From: Actinobacteria bacterium OV450
GTDB taxonomy: Bacteria; Actinomycetota; Actinomycetes; Streptomycetales; Streptomycetaceae
Direction: 5' to 3'
Length of the DNA: 47,385 nt
Assembly (NCBI GenBank): GCA_001298555.1
Contig: LJCW01000343.1
Location: forward strand, 1 to 47,385
The translations under genes were made by a program, and so were the position numbers. This document shows, one piece after another, positions 40,160 through 47,385 of the stretch (positions within the stretch are counted from its first letter, which is position 1; each line of letters opens with the position of its first letter). The notes under the pieces were generated by a model. The model worked only from the letters and a program-made list of their open reading frames with translations, searched no databases and was not told the origin of the DNA.

Positions 40160-41107
40160 CTAGTCGTTGAGGAGGGGGCCGACGTCGGCCCCGAAAGCGG
40201 TGATCTGGTCGGTCAGTTCGGCCCGGTCACGACTGCGGAAGCGGACCTGGATCTGGTCCACGCCGAGCGCGCGGTACTCGCGGAGGGACGCGGCGAGCAC
40301 CTCCGCCTTGCCCGTGAGGGTGCGCCGGCCGGTGTCCCAGCCGGGCTCGCCGACGTACAGCGCCTCGGTGATCGCACCGAACTCGACGGGGTCGGCGATC
40401 CCGGCCTCCGCGCGGAGTTCCCTGATCCGGGCGATCTGCGCCGGGAGCCGGTCCCGCGGGTCGCCCTGCGGGAGCCAGCCGTCGCCGCGGACCGCGGCCC
40501 GGCGGACGGCGGCCGGCGAGGAGCCGCCGACCCAGACGGGGATGCGGGACTGGACCGGGCGCGGCAGCTGCCCGAGGTCCTTGAAGGCGAACCGCTCGCC
40601 CTCGAACTCCGGGTACTCCTCGGGCCCGAGGGCGGCGCGCAGCGCGTCCAGGGTCTCGTCGAGGACGGCCCCGCGCCCGGCGAAGTCGGCGCCGAGGACC
40701 TCGAACTCCTCCTGCACGTGGCCCGCACCGACGCCGAGGATGAGCCGGCCGCCCGAGAGGTGGTCGACGGTGGCGTACTGCTTGGCGCTGAGCAGGGGGT
40801 GGCGCAGGCCCAGGATCGCGACGTGGCTCAGCAGCCGGACGCGCTCGGTGATCCCGGCGAGGAAGGCGAGGGTGGCCACGGGGTCGTACCAGACGGTGCT
40901 CATGGCTCCGGCCAGTCGTCGCGGGATGGCCACGTGGTCGCAGGTGGCGAGGTACCCGAAGCCGGCCCGGTCGGCGGCCCGCGCCACTTCGGCGAGGTCG
41001 AGGGCGGTCGCCGAGGCCTCCCAGGGCTCGGCGTAGATGGTGCTCTGCGACTGGACCGGGAGCTGCATCCCGTAGACCAGCCGGCCTTCCGCAAACACGC
41101 GCGCCAT
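40160..41107 (-). CDS. LLM-class F420-dependent oxidoreductase
   Basis: A 315-residue luciferase-like protein. Seen: RLVYGMQLPVQSQSTIYAEP, DRAGFGYLATCDHVAIPRRL, VRLLSHVAILGLRHPLLSAKQ, TVDHLSGGRLILGVGAGHVQEE, PVWVGGSSPAAVRRAAVRGD and GWLPQG. The HLSGGRLILGVGAG block and substrate-side loops fit TIGR03619-type F420-dependent enzymes. ATG 41107 has GGAGG five bases upstream; a longer frame to 41200 would cover the operator and has no site. It is the first gene of an LLM-SDR operon. Confidence 0.93.
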   Translation of the reverse strand: MARVFAEGRLVYGMQLPVQSQSTIYAEPWEASATALDLAEVARAADRAGFGYLATCDHVAIPRRLAGAMSTVWYDPVATLAFLAGITERVRLLSHVAILGLRHPLLSAKQYATVDHLSGGRLILGVGAGHVQEEFEVLGADFAGRGAVLDETLDALRAALGPEEYPEFEGERFAFKDLGQLPRPVQSRIPVWVGGSSPAAVRRAAVRGDGWLPQGDPRDRLPAQIARIRELRAEAGIADPVEFGAITEALYVGEPGWDTGRRTLTGKAEVLAASLREYRALGVDQIQVRFRSRDRAELTDQITAFGADVGPLLND

Positions 41108-41181
41108 GGCGCCTCCGCTTCGTCGTCCGCCCCGTGCCGCCGCCTCCGGCGTTGCCGTCGGCGCCGGGGCCATCGTCGTAG

Positions 41182-41196
41182 CTGACGGTCCGTCAG
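41182..41196. promoter_or_regulatory. Operator copy E: CTGACG-GTC-CGTCAG
   Basis: Perfect 15-bp palindrome 75 bases upstream of the LLM-SDR operon start at 41107. Confidence 0.75.
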
Positions 41197-41328
41197 GCAA
41201 TAGGGGCGACGTCGCTCACGGCCGGGCGGACCGCCCTCGCCGAGCCGGCCGCCGCGGCGCCGCACACCACTGCGCCCCGCCCCGCCCGCCCGGTACCCTC
41301 CCCCTCTGGTACGAGCGGGGGAGATGCC

Positions 41329-41991
41329 GTGGATCTGTTCCTCACCCTGGTCAGCGGGGTTGCCTGGACCCTCGTGTACGTGGAGGCGATCCGGGTCGGG
41401 CTGCGGGACCGGACGTACGCGATGCCGGTCGCCGCGCTCGCCCTGAACTTCGCGTGGGAGGCGACCTACGCCGTGAACGAGTTCACCGGCGGGGTCTCCG
41501 CTCAGGGCGTCGTCAACGTCGTGTGGGCGGCCGCCGACATCGCGATCATCTGGACGTACCTGCGGTTCGGGCGCGCCGAGCTGCCCGGCTTCGTCACCCG
41601 CCCGCTGTTCGCGGCGTGGAGCGTCCTCGTGTTCGGCAGCGGCTTCGCCGTGCAGTGGCTGTTCCTCGCGCACTTCGGAACGCACGACGCCACCCGGTAC
41701 GCCGCGTTCCTGCAGAACCTGCTGATGTCCGGCCTGTTCGTCGCCCTGTACGCCGGCCGGCGCGGGCCGCGCGGGCAGTCCCTCGTGATCGCCGTCGCCA
41801 AGTGGCTGGGGACGCTCGCCCCGACCCTGCTGTTCGGGGTCGTCGAGGGCTCTGCCTTCGTCCTCGGGCTGGGCGTCATGTGCAGCCTCTTCGACCTGGC
41901 GTACATCGGACTGCTCCTGCGCGATCCTGCCTCCGGCCCGCACCCGGCCCGGGACCGGGAGGTCAGAAGCCGGCCGGGCCCATCACGATGA
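41329..41991 (+). CDS. Seven-helix membrane protein of the Pyr4/AtmB terpene-cyclase-like family
   Basis: A 220-residue integral membrane protein with about seven helices. It resembles the non-canonical membrane terpene cyclases (fungal Pyr4, AtmB, PaxB and bacterial DmtA1-like): the segment YAMPVAALALNFAWEATYAV contains the conserved N-x-x-W-E with the catalytic-candidate Glu, and the last helix has CSLFDLAYIGLLL with the conserved Asp. Length fits this family (~230). The basic C-terminal tail is short. GTG 41329 has GGGGGAG six bases upstream. Neither a prenyltransferase nor an epoxidase lies nearby, so a role in terpenoid biosynthesis is not supported by context. It overlaps the convergent transpeptidase gene by 29 bases. 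Confidence 0.7.
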   Translation: MDLFLTLVSGVAWTLVYVEAIRVGLRDRTYAMPVAALALNFAWEATYAVNEFTGGVSAQGVVNVVWAAADIAIIWTYLRFGRAELPGFVTRPLFAAWSVLVFGSGFAVQWLFLAHFGTHDATRYAAFLQNLLMSGLFVALYAGRRGPRGQSLVIAVAKWLGTLAPTLLFGVVEGSAFVLGLGVMCSLFDLAYIGLLLRDPASGPHPARDREVRSRPGPSR

Positions 41992-42895
41992 CCGGCTTCG
42001 CCGCCGGGTCCAGGGTGCCCAGGAGCTTCTTCATGGCCTCCTTCGGGATGCCGATGCAGCCCTGTGAGGGTCCGTCGTGGTCGACGTGGAGCCAGATGCC
42101 GCCGCCCTTGTCCTCACCCTCCGGTTTGACGAGGTCCAGCGGGGAGAACCCCGTCCGGCGGTTGTAGTCGATCGCGACGACGTACTCGAATGCGCCCGCG
42201 AGGGACTCCCCGTTCACGCCCCGGCCGGTGGGGACGAAGAGCCGGTTGTGGTCGTACGGGAGCTTCGTGCCGGGCGGCTTCTCCAGCAGACCGCCGGCGT
42301 CGGAGAGGGTGAACACGCCCACGGGGGTGGTGAGGTCCCCGTCCTCGCGTTCGGCGGCGTTCCAGCCGCTGGCACCGTTGTGCGCGGGCCACCTCTCGCT
42401 GCTCCGGACCCAGTCCGCGCCGGCCGACGGCCGGGTGTAGAGGGCCGCCGTCGACTCCGAGGAGTCCGTCCCCTTTCCGGTGACGAGGAGGAGCTGGCGG
42501 GCGGTGGCCGGGATCTTCGCCCGGGTCTCGTCGCTGACGTCGGGGAGCCCCCGGTCGGCGTCGGGGGACGCGGCGGCGGTCCCGGGGGCGCCCGGTGCCG
42601 CGGGGGCACCGGGCGCCCCCGGGGCGCCGCGCGTCCCGCGGGTGGCTCGGGCGGAATCGGCGGGGGCGGCGGCGGCGGGACCGGCCGGGCGTGGGGGGCC
42701 GGCCCCGGCGGCGGGGCGGTCCCCGGTCCTGGCCTGGACCGTGGCGCCGGAGTCACCGTCCTGGACGGTGTAGGCCCAGCCGGCTCCGAAGGCCAGCAGG
42801 CCCACGGCGGCTGCGACGGCGACGGCGCGTCGGGGCAACCGGAGGCTGCGGAAGGTGCGGGGAATGCGGGAGCCGGCTCGGGGGTGCTTGCTCAT
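41963..42895 (-). CDS. L,D-transpeptidase (YkuD) family protein, membrane-anchored
   Basis: A 310-residue cell-wall enzyme. N-terminal basic region then one helix (AVAVAAAVGLLAFGAGWAY), an Ala/Pro/Gly-rich wall-spanning linker of about 70 residues, then the YkuD catalytic domain: TPVGVFTLSDAGG, FEYVVAIDYNRRTG and the active-site motif HVDHDGPSQGCIGI (C280). It forms 3-3 peptidoglycan cross-links or attaches proteins. ATG 42895 has GGAGG but only one base apart; GTG 42913 would add six residues. The start is therefore uncertain. Confidence 0.88.
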   Translation of the reverse strand: MSKHPRAGSRIPRTFRSLRLPRRAVAVAAAVGLLAFGAGWAYTVQDGDSGATVQARTGDRPAAGAGPPRPAGPAAAAPADSARATRGTRGAPGAPGAPAAPGAPGTAAASPDADRGLPDVSDETRAKIPATARQLLLVTGKGTDSSESTAALYTRPSAGADWVRSSERWPAHNGASGWNAAEREDGDLTTPVGVFTLSDAGGLLEKPPGTKLPYDHNRLFVPTGRGVNGESLAGAFEYVVAIDYNRRTGFSPLDLVKPEGEDKGGGIWLHVDHDGPSQGCIGIPKEAMKKLLGTLDPAAKPVIVMGPAGF

Positions 42896-42920
42896 GCCTC
42901 CGACGGTACACACGCGATCA

Positions 42921-42933
42921 TCAGGATTCCTGA
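42921..42933. promoter_or_regulatory. TCAGGA-T-TCCTGA palindrome
   Basis: A perfect 13-bp palindrome 26 bases upstream of the L,D-transpeptidase start. It may be an operator; chance is possible at this length. Confidence 0.35.
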
Positions 42934-43475
42934 GGCGACGCCGTCCGGTGCGGCGCAGGTCTCCCCGGAAGGCGCACCCGGACCGTCAGCCCGCCGCCCG
43001 GGTCCCCGATCGGCCCGCACCACCGGCTCCGCGCCGTGCGCCCGCGCGATCGGGGCGACGACCGGCAGTCCCGGCCCGGCTCCCTCCCCCGCGGTGTGCC
43101 GACGCTGGGCGCGCCGCCGGAACGGCTCCAGCAGCCGCGGCACGTCGGCGGGGTCGATGACCGGGCGCGTGTGGGACACCGTCAGCACCCCGTCGGGGAA
43201 GGTGGCCACGGCGATCCGGCCGCCGGGCCGGTTGTGCCGTACGGCATTGACCAGCAGGTTCCGCACCAGGTGCCCGAGCAGGGCACGGTCCCCCGGCATG
43301 TCACCGGGGGACCAGGCGCCGCAGGACGACCGGGCCGGTCCCGGTCACCCGGCCGGGCCCGGCCACCGCGTCCGCGCCGGCCGCCGCCTGCGCCGATTCC
43401 GTCTGTGCCACTTCCATCTGCGCCAGTTCCGCCTCGACGAGCGGCGCGAGGTCCACCGGGCCGGTGCCCCGCGTT
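42930..43475 (-). pseudogene. Degraded histidine kinase gene
   Basis: The minus strand shows the linker end VDLAPLVEAELAQMEV, then after a frameshift near 43300 the HATPase N-box GHLVRNLLVNAVRHN and RIAVATFPDGVLTVSHTRPV, followed by DVPRLLEPFRR and a decayed G-box region (GAGPGLPVVAPIARAHG). The usual kinase has LL.NA..HN, an F-box and GLGL: order is right but the frame is broken, and the N-terminal sensor and dimerisation parts are absent. No response-regulator gene is next to it. The 3' end runs to about 42900 in frame. Confidence 0.7.
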
Positions 43476-44130
43476 CGTCGGCGGCCTGTACTTCACCGTC
43501 ATCGGCATCCCGGCCCCGGTCCCGCCCGCCCCGGAGATCGAACGCTCGGCACTGATCGGCTGGGAGGCGGCCGGGCAGCTGCCCGGCTTCGACGGCCACC
43601 CGACGGCGGTCTACGGGCGCTCGGCGGACGACCGCGTCACGGCGGTCCGCGGCCTGATCGCCCCGACGGCCGATCCGCAGTCGCCGGGCACGGTCTCGGT
43701 GACGGACCCGTCCGCGGCACTCCTGGCGAAGGCCGCGACGGAGGGAGCGTTCAGCACGCTCCCTCTCGGCCCCGGCGCAATCAACCTGCTGGGGGGCGGG
43801 GTCGGGTGGCGAGCACCATGATCCCCTCGGCCCCGAAGCGCCGCCGCGAGATCGGCCTGCGCCGCTCCCCGGGTGCGACGAAGGGCCAGGTGCACATCCC
43901 GTTCGTCACGGAGCCCCTGCTCCTGTCGGGGCTCGGCGGCCCGGCGGGCATCGCGCTCGGCGCGGCGGCCACGGCGGCCTGGGCCCGCGCGGGCGATCTC
44001 CCCCGGGTGGTCCCCCCCGGGGCGGTGACCGGCGGCTTCGCGTCAACCCCGGCCATAGGCACCCCGGCAGGCCTCTACCCGGCGGTCCGCCTCTCCCCCG
44101 CCCTGGCCTCCAGACGGCGTGAGGGACGGA
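43476..44130 (+). pseudogene. Degraded MacB-type ABC transporter permease gene
   Basis: The plus strand has FVGGLYFTVIGIPAPVPPAP and a periplasmic-domain piece ending GPGAINLLGGGVG in one frame, then after a frameshift near 43807 RRREIGLRRSPGATKGQVHI and PLLLSGLGGPAGIALGAAATA, ending at GTPAGLYPAVRLSPALASRR. This is the C-terminal half of a FtsX/MacB-like permease, whose RRREIGLRRALGA motif and last two helices are recognisable. The N-terminal half is missing. Together with the kinase remnant it represents a former peptide-sensing or export module. Confidence 0.72.
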
Positions 44131-44213
44131 AGGCACCGGGCGGAACGAGCGGCCGGCGCTCCACCGCCAGGCCTCGGGCCGTCGGCGCCATCGCTCCCGC
44201 GGGCCGGGCGTCG

Positions 44214-44219
44214 TACGCT
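44214..44219 (+). promoter_or_regulatory. -10 element of the NUDIX gene, probable leaderless transcript
   Basis: TACGCT ends six bases before the ATG at 44226, with no Shine-Dalgarno in between: the same geometry as for fbiC. Confidence 0.45.
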
Positions 44220-44225
44220 GAGTTG

Positions 44226-44666
44226 ATGAGAACTCCCAGGCAGGCAGCCCGCATTGTGATCCTCTCGCCCAGCGGGTCGGTGTTCCTCTTCCGTGAGAAC
44301 AACATCGAGGTCGGCATCCACTGGCTGCCGCCCGGCGGCGGGATCGATCCCGGGGAGACTCCCGAGGAGTGCGTGCGGCGGGAGTTGCGGGAGGAGACCG
44401 GGTGGACCGATCTCGAACCGCAGCGGTTGCTGTGCACCTGGGAGCACGACTTCACCCACCAGGGGATCCCCGTCCGCCAGCACGAGCACATCTACGTGAC
44501 CACCGGCCCGCGGCGCGACCCCGTGCCCGAGTCGCCCGACGCGCACTGGCGGTGGCTGTCGCAGCAGGCGCTGGCCACGCTCGGGGAGCCCCTGTGGCCG
44601 CCGCGGCTCGCGGACCTGCTGGCCGACGCGCCGGCCGGGCCGGTCCACCTCGGACTGGTGGTCTGA
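44226..44666 (+). CDS. NUDIX hydrolase
   Basis: A 146-residue NUDIX protein. The Nudix box G-x5-E-x7-REUxEE-x-G is complete: GIDPGETPEECVRRELREET preceded by PPGG and followed by GW. It hydrolyses a nucleoside diphosphate linked to another group; DFTHQGIPVRQHEHIYVT does not identify the substrate. The ATG lacks a ribosome-binding site but has a suitably placed -10 box, so translation may be leaderless. It starts directly behind the permease remnant and is 20 bases from the convergent protease gene. Confidence 0.93.
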   Translation: MRTPRQAARIVILSPSGSVFLFRENNIEVGIHWLPPGGGIDPGETPEECVRRELREETGWTDLEPQRLLCTWEHDFTHQGIPVRQHEHIYVTTGPRRDPVPESPDAHWRWLSQQALATLGEPLWPPRLADLLADAPAGPVHLGLVV

Positions 44667-44686
44667 CCGACCCCGTGCGCCCGGGC

Positions 44687-45514
44687 CTAGCGGGCCGCGG
44701 TGGTCGCCTTCGCGTACAGCGCCGCCGCGTAGTCGCCCAGGATGGTGCTGGTCGAGACGTCGTCCGTGTCGCCGCCCGTCAGGATGCCGATGATCTTCCC
44801 GTCGCGGGCGAGCCAGGCGCTGCCGCTCGTGCCACCCGGGAAGTCCGCGCAGTCGAAGCGCTGTTCCGTCGGGGTCTCGCGGATCGCCGACGCCGTGCAC
44901 GTCCGGGGCACCTTGCGGTCCGCCGGGTAGCCGGTGACGGTGATCTCCTCGCCGGAGCGGCTCGTGGTGTCCAGGGTCGCGGCGCCCGTGACGTCCTCGA
45001 TGTTGCGGCCGGAGGCATCCGGGGCGAGCCGGGCGAAGGCGAGGTCGTAGTCGTCGTCGGAGTCCTCGGACCAGCGGGGGTCCTCGTAGACCTCCTCGAT
45101 CGTCCAGGCGCCGTACGGGGCAGCGCCGTTGGCGTACGCGGGTGCGAAGACGGCTCCGCCGCCGTCGTGCTTCCCGGCGAGCAGGCAGTGGCCGGCGGTG
45201 ACGATCAGGTTCTTGCCCGGGCTGTGCACGACGGTGGCGGTGCAGAAGTGATCACCCTGCACACCGCCCTCGAAGAGGGCGCCGGTGAAGGCGGCGGGGC
45301 TACCCGGCCGGGGTGTGCCCGAGGTGTTCAGCTGCGGCTCCTTGCCCGCTTGCGATCGCGAAGATGGGCTCGATGACGGCTTCACCGGAGCCGCCGCCTT
45401 CACCTGCGGGGCCGAACGGCCCTCCGCAGCCGGCACCACCTTCGTCATGGCAGCGGATGCGCCCAGCGCCGCCACCGCGCACAACACCCCGGTCACCACG
45501 GTCCGCTTGTCCAC
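44687..45514 (-). CDS. Secreted trypsin-like serine protease
   Basis: A 275-residue exported chymotrypsin-fold protease. Signal/anchor VVTGVLCAVAALGASAAM, Ser/Pro-rich spacer, then the triad: VTAGHC (His), DDDYDLAFARL (Asp) and GGTSGSAW (Ser), with cysteines FCTA, TAGHC, RTCTAS and FDCADF that fit two disulfides. GTG 45514 is chosen: GGGAGGGG is eight bases upstream. A longer frame to ATG 45550 is the alternative. It resembles the Streptomyces trypsin-like peptidases with a GGTSGS serine site. Confidence 0.88.
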   Translation of the reverse strand: MDKRTVVTGVLCAVAALGASAAMTKVVPAAEGRSAPQVKAAAPVKPSSSPSSRSQAGKEPQLNTSGTPRPGSPAAFTGALFEGGVQGDHFCTATVVHSPGKNLIVTAGHCLLAGKHDGGGAVFAPAYANGAAPYGAWTIEEVYEDPRWSEDSDDDYDLAFARLAPDASGRNIEDVTGAATLDTTSRSGEEITVTGYPADRKVPRTCTASAIRETPTEQRFDCADFPGGTSGSAWLARDGKIIGILTGGDTDDVSTSTILGDYAAALYAKATTAAR

Positions 45515-45583
45515 CGCCACCACCCCTCCCACTTTGCTACGGCGAAGCATGCCTTGTCGTCCGCCCTCGCCGCAAGGGGACCA

Positions 45584-46804
45584 CTATGCCCCCGGCCACA
45601 GCCCTTCCGGGGTCAGACCGAGCAGGTCGATGGCGTTGCCGCGGACGATGCGCTCGACGACGTCGGGTGCGAGGTGTCTCATCTGGGCCTCACCGACCTC
45701 GCGGGACTTGGGCCAGGTCGAGTCCGAGTGCGGGTAGTCCGTCTCGTAGAGGACGTTGGCGACTCCGATGGAGTCGAGGTTCTTCAGTCCGAAGGGGTCG
45801 TCGAAGAAGCAGCCGAAGACGTGTTCCGCGAAGAGTTCCGACGGCGGGCGCAGCACCTTGTCCGCGACGCCGCCCCAGGCGCGGTTCTCCTCCCAGACCA
45901 CGTCGGCGCGTTCCAGGATGTACGGGATCCAGCCGATCTGACCCTCCGCGTACATGATCCTGAGGTTGGGGAAGCGTTCGAACTTGCCGCTCATCAGCCA
46001 GTCGACCATCGAGAAGCAGCAGTTGGCGAACGTGATGGTGGAGCCGACCGCGGGCGGGGCGTCCGCCGAGGTGGACGGCATCCGCGAGGACGAGCCGATG
46101 TGCATGGCGACGACCGTGCCGGTCTCGTTGCACGCCTCCAGGAAGGGGTCCCACTCATCGGTGTGGACGGAGGGGAGTCCGAGGTGGGGCGGTATCTCGG
46201 AGAAGGCGACGGCGCGGACGCCGCGTGCCGCGTTGCGGCGGACCTCGGCGGCGGCCAGGCGGGCGTCCCAGAGCGGGATGAGGGTGAGGGGGATGAGCCG
46301 GCCGCCGGCGTCGGGGCCGCACCATTCTTCCACCATCCAGTCGTTGTAGGCGCGGACGCCGAGCAGCCCGAGCTCGCGGTCCTTGGCCTCGGTGAAGGTC
46401 TGGCCGCAGAAGCGGGGGAAGGTGGGGAAGCAGAGGGCGGACTGGACGTGGTTGGCGTCCATGTCCGCGAGACGGTCGGGAACCGAGAACGACCCCGGGC
46501 GCATCTGCTCGTACGTGATCACCTCCAGCCTGATCTCGTCGCGGTCGTAGCCGACGGCGGTGTCGAGCCGGGTGAGGGGGCGGTGCAGGTCTTCGTAGAC
46601 CCACCAGTCCCCGATGGGACCGTCGTCGCCCTTGGCGCCCATCACGGGGGCGAACTTGCCACCGAGGAAGGTCATTTCCTTCAGGGGGGCGCGGACGATC
46701 CGGGGGCCGGAGTCCCGGTATCTGGACGGGAGCCGGTCCCGCCAGACGTGGGGAGGCTCAACCGTGTGGTCGTCCACCGAGATGATCTTCGGGAAGGTCT
46801 CCAT
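45584..46804 (-). CDS. Amidohydrolase-2 family metal-dependent hydrolase/decarboxylase
   Basis: A 406-residue TIM-barrel protein of the amidohydrolase_2 family (ACMSD/OMAD-like). Seen: the N-terminal ISVDDHTVEPPHVW (the usual HxH metal site is reduced to DDHTVE), MDANHVQSALCFPTFPRF, VAMHIGSSS (metal His), MYAEGQIGWIPYILERAD and the late Asp ETDYPHSDSTWP. Members decarboxylate or hydrolyse ring-cleavage products, or act in terpenoid/aromatic catabolism. The ATG has no Shine-Dalgarno. A perfect CTGACG-N3-CGTCAG operator lies 22 bases upstream, linking it to the LLM and SDR genes 5-8 kb away. Confidence 0.92.
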   Translation of the reverse strand: METFPKIISVDDHTVEPPHVWRDRLPSRYRDSGPRIVRAPLKEMTFLGGKFAPVMGAKGDDGPIGDWWVYEDLHRPLTRLDTAVGYDRDEIRLEVITYEQMRPGSFSVPDRLADMDANHVQSALCFPTFPRFCGQTFTEAKDRELGLLGVRAYNDWMVEEWCGPDAGGRLIPLTLIPLWDARLAAAEVRRNAARGVRAVAFSEIPPHLGLPSVHTDEWDPFLEACNETGTVVAMHIGSSSRMPSTSADAPPAVGSTITFANCCFSMVDWLMSGKFERFPNLRIMYAEGQIGWIPYILERADVVWEENRAWGGVADKVLRPPSELFAEHVFGCFFDDPFGLKNLDSIGVANVLYETDYPHSDSTWPKSREVGEAQMRHLAPDVVERIVRGNAIDLLGLTPEGLWPGA

Positions 46805-46825
46805 ACGGACTACGGTAGCGTCGAT

Positions 46826-46840
46826 CTGACGAAGCGTCAG
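46826..46840. promoter_or_regulatory. Operator copy F: CTGACG-AAG-CGTCAG
   Basis: Perfect 15-bp palindrome 22 bases upstream of the amidohydrolase start. The divergent start at 46937 lies 97 bases away on the other side. Confidence 0.75.
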
Positions 46841-46936
46841 CTAGTTGGCGGGTGATCGGTCCGACACGGGCTGACGGGTAAGCGCAAGACAGGGCAGACT
46901 GGCCCTTACACCGACGGAAGGCAGGGGGGACGACAG

Positions 46937-47385
46937 ATGGACGGCATACCGGCCATCCCGCACCAGCGGAACCACCCCGAGGCAGCCCGGCGCCACTCCG
47001 CTGCCGCGCCGGACGCCATGACCGAGGCCCGGCCCGCCAACTCGCCCGATCCGGCGGCCGGTACGCACGGCTCCGACCCCGCCGTCACGCCCGAGCCCGC
47101 GGCCGTCCCGGCGTCCGGCCTCGCGGCCGGTGCCGGGACCGCGGCCGGTGCCGGGACGGAGGCCGACGCCGGGACGGAGACCGACGCCGGGACGGAGACC
47201 GACGCCGGAACCGCGGCCGGTGCCGGGACGGAGGCCGACGCCGGGACGACGGCCGGGACCGCGGCCGAGGCTGGGACGGAGGCCGACGCCGGGACGACGG
47301 CCGGCTCCGCAGGTCCGCGTGGAAGCGGGCGGCATCCGCCAGCAGGGCGGCGTCCACGCCGGGCAGCCCCGGCAGGTCGCGGGCG
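46937..47385 (+). CDS. Low-complexity Ala/Thr/Gly protein, 5' part (open at window end)
   Basis: From ATG 46937, preceded by GGGGGGA at six bases, a frame runs to the window end without a stop: MDGIPAIPHQRNHPEAARRH, then Ala/Pro-rich sequence and hexapeptide repeats such as AGTEAD and AGTETD (near 47150-47300). Third-position GC is high to about 47300, then drops; from there on, the minus strand has the better codon pattern (RDLPGLPGVDAALLADAARF). So either this gene is real and convergent with another, or a sequencing frameshift is present. Function unknown. Confidence 0.4.
   Translation, partial: MDGIPAIPHQRNHPEAARRHSAAAPDAMTEARPANSPDPAAGTHGSDPAVTPEPAAVPASGLAAGAGTAAGAGTEADAGTETDAGTETDAGTAAGAGTEADAGTTAGTAAEAGTEADAGTTAGSAGPRGSGRHPPAGRRPRRAAPAGRG

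Noticed and set aside
41329..41991. A terpenoid biosynthetic gene cluster around the Pyr4-like gene
   Set aside because: No prenyltransferase, polyene or epoxidase gene is adjacent; neighbours are cell-wall and general redox genes.

Overview
The window is chromosomal DNA of a high-GC actinomycete, almost certainly a Streptomyces or close relative. The evidence is codon use with near-saturated G/C third positions, GTG/TTG starts, probable leaderless genes, an Scr1/DUF397 pair, a GPP34 protein, FbiC and several F420-type luciferase-like (LLM) oxidoreductases. Most genes are core or lineage-specific chromosomal genes. Two stretches look accessory or decayed: 4.6-10.3 kb, and 42.9-44.2 kb with smaller scars at 32.9-34.6 kb.

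Layout. 0-4.6 kb: a DHA2 drug-efflux pump with its TetR regulator, a secreted M6-like metalloprotease and a RidA protein. 4.6-10.3 kb: a lower-GC polymorphic-toxin operon (WXG-like partner, RNase A-like toxin, duplicated-domain immunity protein), tRNA-Arg(CCU), a broken class F sortase gene, an orphan hypothetical gene and an IS110-family element with a candidate bridge-RNA leader. 10.3-16.6 kb: a small basic protein, a large multi-pass membrane protein, a D,D-carboxypeptidase with an unusual phospho-site-like repeat tail, and a GPP34 protein. 16.9-22.4 kb: the Scr1-DUF397 pair, an EthD-like protein, a PLP aminotransferase, a Uma2 endonuclease and a PE-rich HTH protein. 22.8-26.6 kb: an SDR enzyme followed by fbiC (FO synthase, F420 biosynthesis). 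26.8-34.6 kb: a secreted tyrosine phosphatase, an ADP-ribosylglycohydrolase homologue that has lost its metal ligands, an LLM oxidoreductase, vapBC, a DUF4239 membrane protein, and remnants of a VOC gene and an APC permease. 34.6-41.1 kb: a catabolic block (aldehyde dehydrogenase, N-acyl-D-amino-acid deacylase, two LLM oxidoreductases, SDR). 41.3-46.8 kb: a Pyr4/AtmB-like membrane terpene-cyclase homologue, an L,D-transpeptidase, a graveyard of a histidine kinase and a MacB-like permease, a NUDIX hydrolase, a trypsin-like protease and an amidohydrolase. The window ends inside an unresolved low-complexity reading frame.

The most interesting signal is regulatory. A 15-bp palindrome, CTGACG-N3-CGTCAG, occurs six times (19260, 22788, 39263, 39324, 41182, 46826), each time just upstream of a redox or catabolic gene: EthD-like protein, SDR upstream of fbiC, LLM (two copies), LLM-SDR operon, amidohydrolase. 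This suggests a dispersed, single-repressor catabolic regulon spanning 27 kb that ties F420-dependent oxidation to F420 supply. No candidate regulator lies in the window. Other leads are the ADP-ribosylhydrolase pseudoenzyme with a large repeat insertion, the internally duplicated immunity protein, and a sortase gene apparently split by IS110.
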